Source: Shewanella atlantica (GTDB taxonomy: Bacteria; Pseudomonadota; Gammaproteobacteria; Enterobacterales; Shewanellaceae). Taken from it: a stretch of DNA of 64,000 bases. The stretch lies in assembly GCF_003966265.1 (NCBI RefSeq), contig NZ_RXNV01000015.1:30291-94290 (forward strand). The letters are read 5' to 3'. Positions 17,476-25,063 of the stretch are shown here, piece after piece (position 1 is the first letter of the stretch; each line of letters begins with the position of its first letter). Under the pieces are notes generated by a model. The model ran no database searches and was not told where the DNA came from. It saw nothing but the letters and a program-made list of their open reading frames with translations. Both the position numbers and the translations under genes were made by a program.

Positions 17476-17804
17476 CTACAATTATCCTGTTATGAACACT
17501 CACCTTCCACATGGCATATCCCCGCTGAACTCGAATAGCGGATCTGTAGCATCGAATTTAAGCATAGTCGTAAATGAGTCAGGAGATGATCAGATAAACC
17601 AATCAGATAAAAAAATGCCCCGTTGGGGGAACGGGGCAAACAGATGAAAAACAGCTAAAAACTATGAAAGAACAGCAGTAGGAGAACCCATAGCCCAGAG
17701 AATAGAAGGCAGGTGTCACAGCCGAATGACAGAAAAGTGATACATTTATGACAAGCTCCCCACTCTGCAAAGTAAATTTAAAGTTTTAAGCCAATAGCCT
17801 GATC
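17476..17804. other. Intergenic stretch without a gene
   Basis: It contains the diguanylate cyclase 5' region on the left and, on the minus strand, a terminator at 17611-17640 that could end the PfkB kinase transcript about 165 bases after its stop codon. No supported ORF or RNA gene was seen. Confidence 0.6.
17611..17640 (-). terminator. Rho-independent terminator
   Basis: The stem TGCCCCGTT / AACGGGGCA is followed on the minus strand by seven T. It is oriented to end transcription from the PfkB kinase gene. Confidence 0.75.
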
Positions 17805-18644
17805 TCATCCATTCAGATATTGTTTCAATGCCGCTCCGGGAATGGAGCTAGGAGTCGCAACCGCAAAGGCGGCCCAGGTCGAGCCCTCTTTCATCGAGTC
17901 GGTGATTGTCAGACCTGTCGCCAACCCATGAATTAGCCCCGAAGCATAAGCATCGCCGGCCCCGGTAGTATCGACAACCTCAGAAGTTACCGCCGCGACG
18001 GTTTGGCAACCGTCCTCACTGTACAAATACGCGCCGTCGACCCCATCAGTCACAATAAAATACTTCAATGACTCTCCGGCAATACTCTGTCCGTACTCCC
18101 AGGTAGACAGCTCACTTCGTCCCTGCATATCAGTTTTTGATGCAATCAATATATGACAGGGTCTGAGACGCTCATCCTTGGCAAGTTGCGCCAGAACTAA
18201 GCTGTGATTCAAAGCCGTTTTCGCCCAGCTCACCGAGCCTTCTGCCGATGAATTAAAGTATACGGCATCCCATTGATCCCATACCGGAGGAGCCGGCAGC
18301 TCAAAGACAGGCCTTTGTGGACGAATAATCGTTCGCTCGCCATCGGGAGTCATCACCAACAACATCTCACAGCTGCTCTCCTCATGGCGCTGAATAAGGT
18401 GGCAATCGATCCCCTGAGTGCTTGCTTCGGCAAGTAGCCAATCACCAATCTTATCGCGACCGACCTGGCTTACTAATGCAACTCTATGATTTGCCCACAC
18501 CAATCCCAGTCCGGTATTAGCTCCACCGCCACCCAACCTTTGTCCTCCATCTTGATAGTGAAATCGCCCGCCCGTCTGCAGAGGCTTATCGAGCTCTAAG
18601 ATTCGATCACAATTCAAGTTAGCAACCAGAAGGATATTAGCCAT
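17805..18644 (-). CDS. PfkB-family sugar kinase
   Basis: The 279-residue protein belongs to the ribokinase/PfkB family. It has an N-terminal GGRFHYQDGGQRLGGGGANT substrate/dimer segment and the C-terminal anion-hole and catalytic motif VVDTTGAGDAYASGL near residues 218-232, with the catalytic Asp in GAGD. It phosphorylates a sugar or nucleoside not predictable from sequence. It has no sugar-operon neighbours. Confidence 0.88.
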   Translation of the reverse strand: MANILLVANLNCDRILELDKPLQTGGRFHYQDGGQRLGGGGANTGLGLVWANHRVALVSQVGRDKIGDWLLAEASTQGIDCHLIQRHEESSCEMLLVMTPDGERTIIRPQRPVFELPAPPVWDQWDAVYFNSSAEGSVSWAKTALNHSLVLAQLAKDERLRPCHILIASKTDMQGRSELSTWEYGQSIAGESLKYFIVTDGVDGAYLYSEDGCQTVAAVTSEVVDTTGAGDAYASGLIHGLATGLTITDSMKEGSTWAAFAVATPSSIPGAALKQYLNG

Positions 18645-18754
18645 TGATGCTCCAGAAAGTAGATATCATCTAATGATGGTAAAGGAATATAGGCCGGACG
18701 CATATTCCCAAATAGTAGAAAGTGTGCAGACATCTATATTTATTAATATAAATA

Positions 18755-19312
18755 TTACCCTCCATGTCCCGTTCTCCACTCGGAGGCTAACATGGCATAC
18801 TGAAACTCGCTGCCCCAGGAACCTTTAAAGAAAACATTTTCAATGAAGTGCGCCTCCCGACGGAGCCCGACTCTCTCGAGCAGTAACCATGAAGGCACAT
18901 TGTCACTGTCTGTGGTTGCAATGACTCGATGGGGTTTTAACTCACTGAACAGATAAGCCAACAGCCCTAAAACAGCCTCAGATGCATAGCCTTGCCCCTG
19001 AAAATCAGGGGCAAAGGTAAAACCTATCTCAATCTGTTGTCCATCGATAAAATGTACCGCAAGATCCCCCAACATCTGTTGAGAGTCTTTTTCTCCTTTC
19101 GTTACAATCGCCAATTGAAACCAGTGGCCCACGGTAGCAAAGGGGACCTTCTTCATCTCTTCATACAGGGCCAATGCATCCTGATAACGGTATTCGGTCC
19201 AACTCTGGTAGCGGGCGACCTCAGGTAGGGCGCGATATTCAGCGAATGCCTCTAGATCGGCAGACTCGAACTCTCTACAAATAATACGTTCAGTCTGGAA
19301 CAATGGTTTCAT
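18755..19312 (-). CDS. RimJ/RimL-type GNAT N-acetyltransferase
   Basis: The 185-residue protein matches the RimJ/RimL acetyltransferase fold: TERIICREFESADLEAF at the start, IGFTFAPDFQGQGYASEAVLGLLAYLF as the acetyl-CoA loop, and IATTDSDNVPSWLLLERVGL. The ATG at 19312 follows GGAG at seven bases. A TTG twelve bases upstream is less likely. The substrate is unknown. It lies 20 bases from the upstream ABM gene, likely one transcript. Confidence 0.9.
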   Translation of the reverse strand: MKPLFQTERIICREFESADLEAFAEYRALPEVARYQSWTEYRYQDALALYEEMKKVPFATVGHWFQLAIVTKGEKDSQQMLGDLAVHFIDGQQIEIGFTFAPDFQGQGYASEAVLGLLAYLFSELKPHRVIATTDSDNVPSWLLLERVGLRREAHFIENVFFKGSWGSEFQYAMLASEWRTGHGG

Positions 19313-19332
19313 TTTCAACTCCAAAACAAATA

Positions 19333-19611
19333 TCAGGCTTGGTAATATCGACCAGTGGGCGCCGCGGCAAAAAGAGACATTGCAGCTTGCATCTCATCTT
19401 GAGGAAAGTGTTCTACTGAGGCTCGATGATCTTCGATTGAAACCCAGCGCTCTATTACGGCAAACTGCATCGGCTCATCTTGCCTGCTTAGTACCTCATA
19501 GGAGATGCAACCTTTCGAACCAGTAATATAGGCGGTGAGGGATATTAAAAACTGATGTAAGGCGTCACCCTGCCCCTCAGCAGCCTGAAACTCTCCTATT
19601 CGAACAATCAT
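19333..19611 (-). CDS. Antibiotic biosynthesis monooxygenase (ABM) domain protein
   Basis: The 92-residue single-domain dimeric alpha-beta barrel protein contains YITGSKGCISYEVLSRQDEP, then FAVIERWVSIEDHRASVEHF, the ABM pattern seen in YgiN-type quinol monooxygenases. It precedes the GNAT gene by 20 bases. Confidence 0.85.
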   Translation of the reverse strand: MIVRIGEFQAAEGQGDALHQFLISLTAYITGSKGCISYEVLSRQDEPMQFAVIERWVSIEDHRASVEHFPQDEMQAAMSLFAAAPTGRYYQA

Positions 19612-19934
19612 TTAGACTTCCCTTCCTCAAAAATTAGCCTCTGATCTCCCAAATTACCTGAAAAGAAAATATTAGCAACAAGACCTTACTCAAGCCTGAC
19701 AGTCGATAATCGATGAGGTTAACCAATCTTTTTGTAAGAGATCTCTCAATACCCTGTCTGAGATTGCCATCTAAAGAAGCTTGAACAAACGAATATAAAA
19801 CGACCAAAAATAAAATTATCAAACACTTAATGCCAATTGATATTGGCTCAATTCGTTCAGCCCGTTTTCACTCCCCCCTAACCTTCAACTTAAATGGCTA
19901 ATATAGAATTTCACAACGGATGTAGGATTGTTGA
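19612..19934. other. Intergenic stretch without a supported gene
   Basis: A hydrophobic 62-codon reading frame on the minus strand (19634-19822) starts with TTG and lacks a ribosome-binding site. No repeat or RNA structure was noticed. Confidence 0.5.
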
Positions 19935-20117
19935 ATGGACTCAATAATTAATTTGGAAGAATATTTTGAGCTTACAGGTTCGCCAGAGAGCAAGCTCAAG
20001 CGCTATCAAGCCTGTCTGCAGGAGTTTGATCGCCTCAACTACGATGACCCCTTTATCAGGCAGATACGCAACGAAGTCGTTATCTTAGAAAAGAAACTTA
20101 AGCTTCCGCTAAACTGA
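19935..20117 (+). CDS. Small acidic/basic helical protein, unknown
   Basis: The 60-residue protein (MDSIINLEEYFELTG..., ending KKLKLPLN) is probably helical and charged, without a membrane segment. AGGA seven bases before the ATG and the compact fit between flanking genes support translation. No family was recognised. Confidence 0.55.
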   Translation: MDSIINLEEYFELTGSPESKLKRYQACLQEFDRLNYDDPFIRQIRNEVVILEKKLKLPLN

Positions 20118-20195
20118 CAACTTGGAACACACGCCCTTGATAGGTATGCAGAATCCAGCAGCTTGATTGCTCTCCCCCCCCCAAAAAAAAAGGCA

Positions 20196-21068
20196 CTACC
20201 AGCACTGACGAAAAAAGTCGATAAAGGCCCTGATTTTAGCCGGAAGATAAGAGAGCTTTTGATAGTAGCCCCACATAGAGAATTGCTGGCTCGTGGCCTG
20301 ACTCAAGATAGGTATTAAGCTTCCACTGTCCAGCTCCCTCTGCACTATCATCTCTGGAATATAGATGATACCTCCCCCCTGCACGCCAGCTTCGACAATA
20401 ACTTCTGTATTATCACTCACTAAGATGCCATTAACTTCAACGCTTTCACCACTTGAGAACTGCCAAACAAAAGGCTTACTCTCTTTTCCGTAACAGAGAC
20501 ATGTATGCATATTCAGTTGCTCCAAGGTCTCAGGCATACCATTACGAGCAATATACTCAGGCGAAGCAAATAGGCTGTTATGGTAATCACAAAGCGCTAC
20601 ACCAACGAACGTTCCCGAATCAAACTTATCGATATGTCTGGCCAGTGAGATATCTGCACTGCGCAGTGGAAGACTGTCGTAATCGACCGACTGTAATACC
20701 AGCTTGATATCAGGGTATCTGGCATTAAATCTGGGTAACATGGGCATCAATACCCGACTCAGAACAGGTGCGGGCGCGGCAACAGTAAGGCTACCGCCAG
20801 GAGATTCTCCCAGGGAGACAGTCTCATCCAGCAGGGCCTCCCACTGACTACTTATCTGCCGTACCTCTTGATAAAAATGCTCACCGGCTTCAGTTACAGC
20901 CAAGCTACGCGTAGATCGCTTAAGCAGTTGAACTCCCAGGCTCGACTCCAGCTCGGCCAGGCGTTTACTCACTGCCGATGGACTGATATTCATGGCCCTA
21001 GCCACCGACACCATAGAGCCCATCTCAACCACGCGTTTGAACATCTGCGCCTTCTCAAATGGCCCCAT
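20196..21068 (-). CDS. LysR-family transcriptional regulator
   Basis: The 290-residue protein has an N-terminal winged helix (ARAMNISPSAVSKRLAELE, residues 25-43) and a LysR effector-binding domain (SLTVAAPAPVLSRVLMP, then DISLARHIDK). The ATG at 21068 follows AAGGAAATAAT. It is divergent from the ABM-like gene at 21187, whose expression it probably controls. A C9-A9 homopolymer lies just after its stop at 20174-20191. Confidence 0.9.
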   Translation of the reverse strand: MGPFEKAQMFKRVVEMGSMVSVARAMNISPSAVSKRLAELESSLGVQLLKRSTRSLAVTEAGEHFYQEVRQISSQWEALLDETVSLGESPGGSLTVAAPAPVLSRVLMPMLPRFNARYPDIKLVLQSVDYDSLPLRSADISLARHIDKFDSGTFVGVALCDYHNSLFASPEYIARNGMPETLEQLNMHTCLCYGKESKPFVWQFSSGESVEVNGILVSDNTEVIVEAGVQGGGIIYIPEMIVQRELDSGSLIPILSQATSQQFSMWGYYQKLSYLPAKIRAFIDFFRQCW

Positions 21069-21186
21069 ATTATTTCCTTTCAAGAAACTAACAATTCACT
21101 AAATGGTAGATTATCCATTTAACAATAACAATTAGACTCATCCCAATACAATATCAGTGAATAGAACCGATAGATGAGGGCAATAA

Positions 21187-21537
21187 ATGATGTACATAAT
21201 TGAAACCGTAAGCTGGACGGCGAAGGCCGGTGTGGAACGAACCGAGATGGTGAACGCTGTAGAGCGGATGGTATCCGACTTAGAAAAAGTCCCGGGATTC
21301 AGGTACCAATCACTTTCATTGAAAGAGAGTACTGCAAAAAACAGCGATGAGAGTGGCACTCCCGATCAGTGGCTACAACTCTATTACTGGGATAGCGTCG
21401 AGACGGCTCACAACTCCAACGCTCTAATGGCACCAACGGCTTCACTCTCCCATCTGATCAGCTTAATAGAGCCCAACACCATAGCCATAGATGTTTTCAT
21501 TCCCCAACAGCAATCATCACAACTCACACTAAGCTGA
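21187..21537 (+). CDS. ABM-superfamily-like protein divergent from a LysR gene
   Basis: The 116-residue protein has the pattern of a dimeric alpha-beta barrel: MYIIETVSWTAKAGVERTE, LEKVPGFRYQSLSL, and QLYYWDSVETAHNS. The assignment is by pattern and weaker than for the gene at 19333. ATG 21190 is an alternative start. GAGG precedes both. The divergent LysR gene suggests regulation of a small stress or quinone-related function (inference). Confidence 0.6.
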   Translation: MMYIIETVSWTAKAGVERTEMVNAVERMVSDLEKVPGFRYQSLSLKESTAKNSDESGTPDQWLQLYYWDSVETAHNSNALMAPTASLSHLISLIEPNTIAIDVFIPQQQSSQLTLS

Positions 21538-21610
21538 GTTAACTAGGCCACGACGGCGTGCCTCACCGCTGGCTTGTCAGCAAACAATACAGAAGAAAAA
21601 ATACGCAAAA

Positions 21611-21640
21611 AAAAGGTTGAAGCAAAGCTTCAACCTTTTA
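21611..21640 (-). terminator. Terminator of the radical SAM gene
   Basis: The stem AAAAGGTTGAAGC / GCTTCAACCTTTT with loop AAA is followed on the minus strand by a run of T, about 20 bases after the radical SAM stop. It may also stop transcription from the plus strand. Confidence 0.85.
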
Positions 21641-21658
21641 GTTCAGGAAGTATGGAGT

Positions 21659-22996
21659 CTACATGTCACAGGGCTTCAGTGGCTTACGCAGTTGAGCACG
21701 CACATTATCCATACCTGAGTAAAACTCTTTCATCATCAACAGGCCCATCATCTTACCGTTATCTGTGACAATCAAGTTGTCGGGATCGGTAGGGTCATTC
21801 TTAATTGCGCCAATCACCTTCATAGAGGTCATCTCTTTAAACAGCGCCGTATCTAAGTTTACGCCGAAGGTCTCACGGAAATACTTACGGGAGAGGCGAC
21901 CGGAGAACATGCCCAGCAGGAAGCGATACTGCATCACATCTTTCTTACTGTAGTTCTTCTGCTGCTCGACGCCCATGCGGCCCGCTGCAATATTCTCCTG
22001 GTACTTGCGCAGTGAGAAATTATTCACATATAGGGTGTCATCGAGGAAACTGAATGAGCCAGAACCAACACCCAGATACTCATCATAATCGATGACATAC
22101 TCATCGAACCCTTCGTTGTTTGTCTTACCAAACGCCCAGGCTGAAAGCTGATTGTATTGCCCATTCAGGCTATTTAGAATTTGACGATACTGACGTGCCA
22201 TATCACCTTGAGGAGCCGCCAGCTTTCCCTTCACACTCTTACGGGTCTGGTGGGTGATCATCAGAGGATAGGTCGTGATCTGACGTGGATCGAGTTTCGA
22301 TGCCATATCGAGGTCATATTGAATGACTTCATCGGTCTGCCCGCGGAAACCAAAGATCAGATCCACGTTAATGATCGGAAACAGCTCTTTCGCCGCCATA
22401 ATCTTATCGAAGGTCTGCTGGCCCGAGCCAAACTTCTCGATGCGGTCTGTCATTGCCAGGATATCATCATTGAAGCTTTGAACACCGATAGACATGCGGT
22501 CGACTAAACCTTCGAGCTGTTTAAACCCCGGGCTATCAAGATGCTGAGGGTCCGATTCACAGGAGACCTCTTTAATGCTCGGGAATAGCGTCTTAGCATG
22601 CTCAATGGTTCGGGCAAGCTCATCTTCCAGTACAGTTGTGGTACCACCGCCTATGTACATAGACTCGAAGTCATAACCTAGCGACTTAACCATATCCATC
22701 TCTTTTCTGAGCGAGATGAAATAGGCTCGCGCCTTATCTTCTTTGAAGATAAAACGATGGAAGGTACAAAACGAACAGAGCGTATGACAGAAAGGGATAT
22801 GCGCATAGAGCATATACTTCTTGCCTTCAACCGGCGCAGGCATCATGTCGGCTGACTGAGTATCCAACCGTAGATTCTTATCCACATAGAACTGCATAAC
22901 CCGCTCCATAGAGCTAAGCATCCAGTTGGGCACAGTGATATCAGCCTCATAAGGTTTAATGATTTCACTGCTAGCCGTTTGAATAATTGAAGACAT
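21659..22996 (-). CDS. HemN/HemW-like radical SAM protein
   Basis: The 445-residue protein has the SAM cluster motif CHTLCSFC (Cys 70, 74, 77) after YAHIPF, a GGGTTT motif, SIGVQSFND and DLIFGFRGQTDEV, the arrangement of coproporphyrinogen oxidase-like radical SAM enzymes. The loop after the cluster (TFHRF) differs from both classical HemN and HemW, and a long extension follows. Heme-linked chemistry such as heme degradation or chaperoning is possible. Oxygen-independent coproporphyrinogen oxidase activity should not be assumed. It is monocistronic. Confidence 0.75.
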   Translation of the reverse strand: MSSIIQTASSEIIKPYEADITVPNWMLSSMERVMQFYVDKNLRLDTQSADMMPAPVEGKKYMLYAHIPFCHTLCSFCTFHRFIFKEDKARAYFISLRKEMDMVKSLGYDFESMYIGGGTTTVLEDELARTIEHAKTLFPSIKEVSCESDPQHLDSPGFKQLEGLVDRMSIGVQSFNDDILAMTDRIEKFGSGQQTFDKIMAAKELFPIINVDLIFGFRGQTDEVIQYDLDMASKLDPRQITTYPLMITHQTRKSVKGKLAAPQGDMARQYRQILNSLNGQYNQLSAWAFGKTNNEGFDEYVIDYDEYLGVGSGSFSFLDDTLYVNNFSLRKYQENIAAGRMGVEQQKNYSKKDVMQYRFLLGMFSGRLSRKYFRETFGVNLDTALFKEMTSMKVIGAIKNDPTDPDNLIVTDNGKMMGLLMMKEFYSGMDNVRAQLRKPLKPCDM

Positions 22997-23271
22997 AAAG
23001 ATTCCTACCTGAGCTATCTATAAGTAGCGTCAGAAAATTGAAGAACAACACTCTAAATTTACGAATGATACCCGGTAAATAAAAAAACCACTTTGAAGCA
23101 TAAAAGTATCATTTGAGAAGGTTCCAAAACGTGAACTGGTTATAAGTTACTGTCACCTAACAAGGAAATCTAGAGATTTTTGTTAAGCAAGTCATGTTTT
23201 AGCGATTAACAAAACTAAGCGCTTGAAAACTGCTCTTGCTTAAAGCGTTCACACTTTCCAGCAAAGAAACA

Positions 23272-23294
23272 TTCGCGGCTAAAGCCGCTCCTAC
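23272..23294 (+). repeat. REP-like palindromic element, copy 1
   Basis: It contains GCGGCTAAAGCCGC followed by TCCTAC. The identical sequence occurs at 28677-28699 and 49748-49770, always intergenic and in the same orientation. This has the form of REP elements mobilised by RAYT transposases. No RAYT gene lies in the window. Confidence 0.85.
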
Positions 23295-23347
23295 CTGGAT
23301 AGCCTCCGGAGATGACAAGCAACTCAAGCATCCGGCCGATACAAAAA

Positions 23348-23378
23348 CACCCCGCTAGTAACCCAACGGGGTGCTTTA
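23348..23378 (-). terminator. Terminator of the distal fdh operon
   Basis: The stem CACCCCG / CGGGGTG is followed on the minus strand by TTTTT, about 40 bases after the fdhC stop at 23412. Confidence 0.8.
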
Positions 23379-23411
23379 TTAAAATCGATTCTAGTTTCTA
23401 GAACCTAGGTA

Positions 23412-24398
23412 CTAATCTTTATACTTAAGCGTACCGTTCTCTTTGATCTCATCGAACCAAAGGTTGTGGTGCTGGCTTGCCCAAGTCTCGTCACAATATC
23501 CGGATACCATACACTCCATACCACCTTCAGACATAACCGTTGCCATAAAGATATGGACGATTGAGAAAGCGGTAATAATGATGGCACTGACAGAGTGAAG
23601 CACGAGTGCAATCAGGCTCAGTGTACGGCTAGGCTCGAACAAGTTCGGGAATAGCAGCAACATGCCGGACGCTGAGATAACCAAGCCAAATACAGCAAAG
23701 GCCCAGAACCAGAGTTTTTCACCGGCGTTAGCAAAACCGGCATCCGGATGCTTACCCTTGAATGGACCGAAGTTGATGTAACCACCAACCACCATCATCC
23801 ACTTAAGATCATACATCTTAGGTAACTGGTTTTTAGCCCAAAGTGTAGTCATCAAGGCCCAACCCAACATGAATGGGATAGCCATGAAGTCATGCACTTG
23901 CTTAGCGGCATAGACAAATCCTGCCCACAAACCTTCGCCAATGTATGGCTGGAAGAAGAAACGTCCGGCCAACAGAGTGAGACCCGTCAGAATCAATAAC
24001 AGGCAAGGAATAGCACCTAGCCAGTGAATCGACACATCAAACTTAGACCAGCGATAAACCAGCTTGCCTGAGAAACCACCGTGAAGTTTAGAAATACCAT
24101 TCACTTTGATAAACAGGACGAAGATGATGATCATACCGAATAGCGCAGCCGTTAATGCCGGCGCTAGCAGATCACTACGAAGTTCTAAAACACGTAGGTC
24201 ATAGGTATTGATCGGCTGATTGTGGAACTCACCATGAGAGGTAGTTACACCTGTGGCACCCGCCTTTAACTGAGACCAAATTTGGCCGTCTGTTGCGACA
24301 GGCTGCTCAGCTCCTTGTGAAGAGCCAGCTTGAGCTAGGCCAATAGCACTAAACATCAGCACTAAAGTTAAGCCAATCTGCTTGAACCAATTGTTCAT
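23412..24398 (-). CDS. fdhC: Formate dehydrogenase cytochrome b subunit (distal copy)
   Basis: The 328-residue membrane subunit has a signal-like N-terminus (residues 1-24), an additional helix near residues 75-98 and the four-helix cytochrome b556 core, with conserved His in SKFDVSIHWLGA, KQVHDFMAI and HSVSAIIITAFSIVHIFMA. It passes electrons from the FdhB iron-sulfur subunit to quinone. The C-terminus HNLWFDEIKENGTLKYKD is nearly the same as in the proximal copy. It is the last gene of fdhXABC. Confidence 0.93.
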   Translation of the reverse strand: MNNWFKQIGLTLVLMFSAIGLAQAGSSQGAEQPVATDGQIWSQLKAGATGVTTSHGEFHNQPINTYDLRVLELRSDLLAPALTAALFGMIIIFVLFIKVNGISKLHGGFSGKLVYRWSKFDVSIHWLGAIPCLLLILTGLTLLAGRFFFQPYIGEGLWAGFVYAAKQVHDFMAIPFMLGWALMTTLWAKNQLPKMYDLKWMMVVGGYINFGPFKGKHPDAGFANAGEKLWFWAFAVFGLVISASGMLLLFPNLFEPSRTLSLIALVLHSVSAIIITAFSIVHIFMATVMSEGGMECMVSGYCDETWASQHHNLWFDEIKENGTLKYKD

Positions 24399-24465
24399 AT
24401 TACATCCTTATCTTCCACACCATGTCACCATGGCGTGGATTTTTGGGCTGAATACAGACTAGGGA

Positions 24466-25035
24466 TTAACCCCAGATTGCATTTTTAGAGCCACGGTATG
24501 CAACACGCTCACGGTAGATTGACGAGATAATCTCAGCATCACCCGCAAGTAACGACTTAGTCGCACATAACTCAGCACACATTGGAAGTTTACCTTCAGC
24601 GATACGGTTTGAACCGTACTTCTGACGCTCTGCATCTGAATGGTTCTCTTCAGGACCACCGGCACAGAAAGTACACTTATCCATCTTGCCACGGCTACCA
24701 AAAGCACCCTTTTTAGGGAACTGAGGCGCGCCGAATGGGCAAGCGTATAAACAGTAACCACAACCGATACAGGTATCTTTGTTGTGTAGCGTTAAACCAT
24801 CTTCAGTCTTGTAGAAGCAGTTCGCAGGACATACTGCCTGACAAGGTGCATCGGTACAGTGCATACAAGCCACTGAGATAGATGCTTCACCAGGTTGACC
24901 ATCATTGATAGTCACTACGCGGCGACGTTGAATGCCCCATTCCAGAGCAGAGTCGTTTTCGTTCTTACAAGCGGTGACACAACCATTACACTCGATGCAG
25001 CGCTTGGTATCACACAAAAATTTCATTGTAGCCAT
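24466..25035 (-). CDS. fdhB: Formate dehydrogenase iron-sulfur subunit (distal copy)
   Basis: The 189-residue four-cluster ferredoxin has Cys groups CIECNGCVTAC, CMHCTDAPCQAVCPANC, CIGCGYCLYACPFGAP and CTFC with a later Cys. It relays electrons from FdhA to FdhC on the periplasmic side. It is very similar to the proximal copy, diverging only near the C-terminus. It is exported with FdhA through the Tat system, since it has no signal of its own. Confidence 0.95.
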   Translation of the reverse strand: MATMKFLCDTKRCIECNGCVTACKNENDSALEWGIQRRRVVTINDGQPGEASISVACMHCTDAPCQAVCPANCFYKTEDGLTLHNKDTCIGCGYCLYACPFGAPQFPKKGAFGSRGKMDKCTFCAGGPEENHSDAERQKYGSNRIAEGKLPMCAELCATKSLLAGDAEIISSIYRERVAYRGSKNAIWG

Positions 25036-25063
25036 AACGGCATTTCTCCTAGCTTATCTGCAC

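Larger units (their letters stand above)
22997..23411. other. Intergenic stretch with REP copy and terminator
   Basis: It lies between the promoter side of the radical SAM gene and the end of the second formate dehydrogenase operon. It holds one REP copy (23272-23294) and the operon terminator (23348-23378). No ORF or RNA gene was supported. Confidence 0.65.

Noticed and set aside
19634..19822. 62-codon hydrophobic reading frame, minus strand
   Set aside because: It starts with TTG, has no ribosome-binding site and no recognisable pattern.
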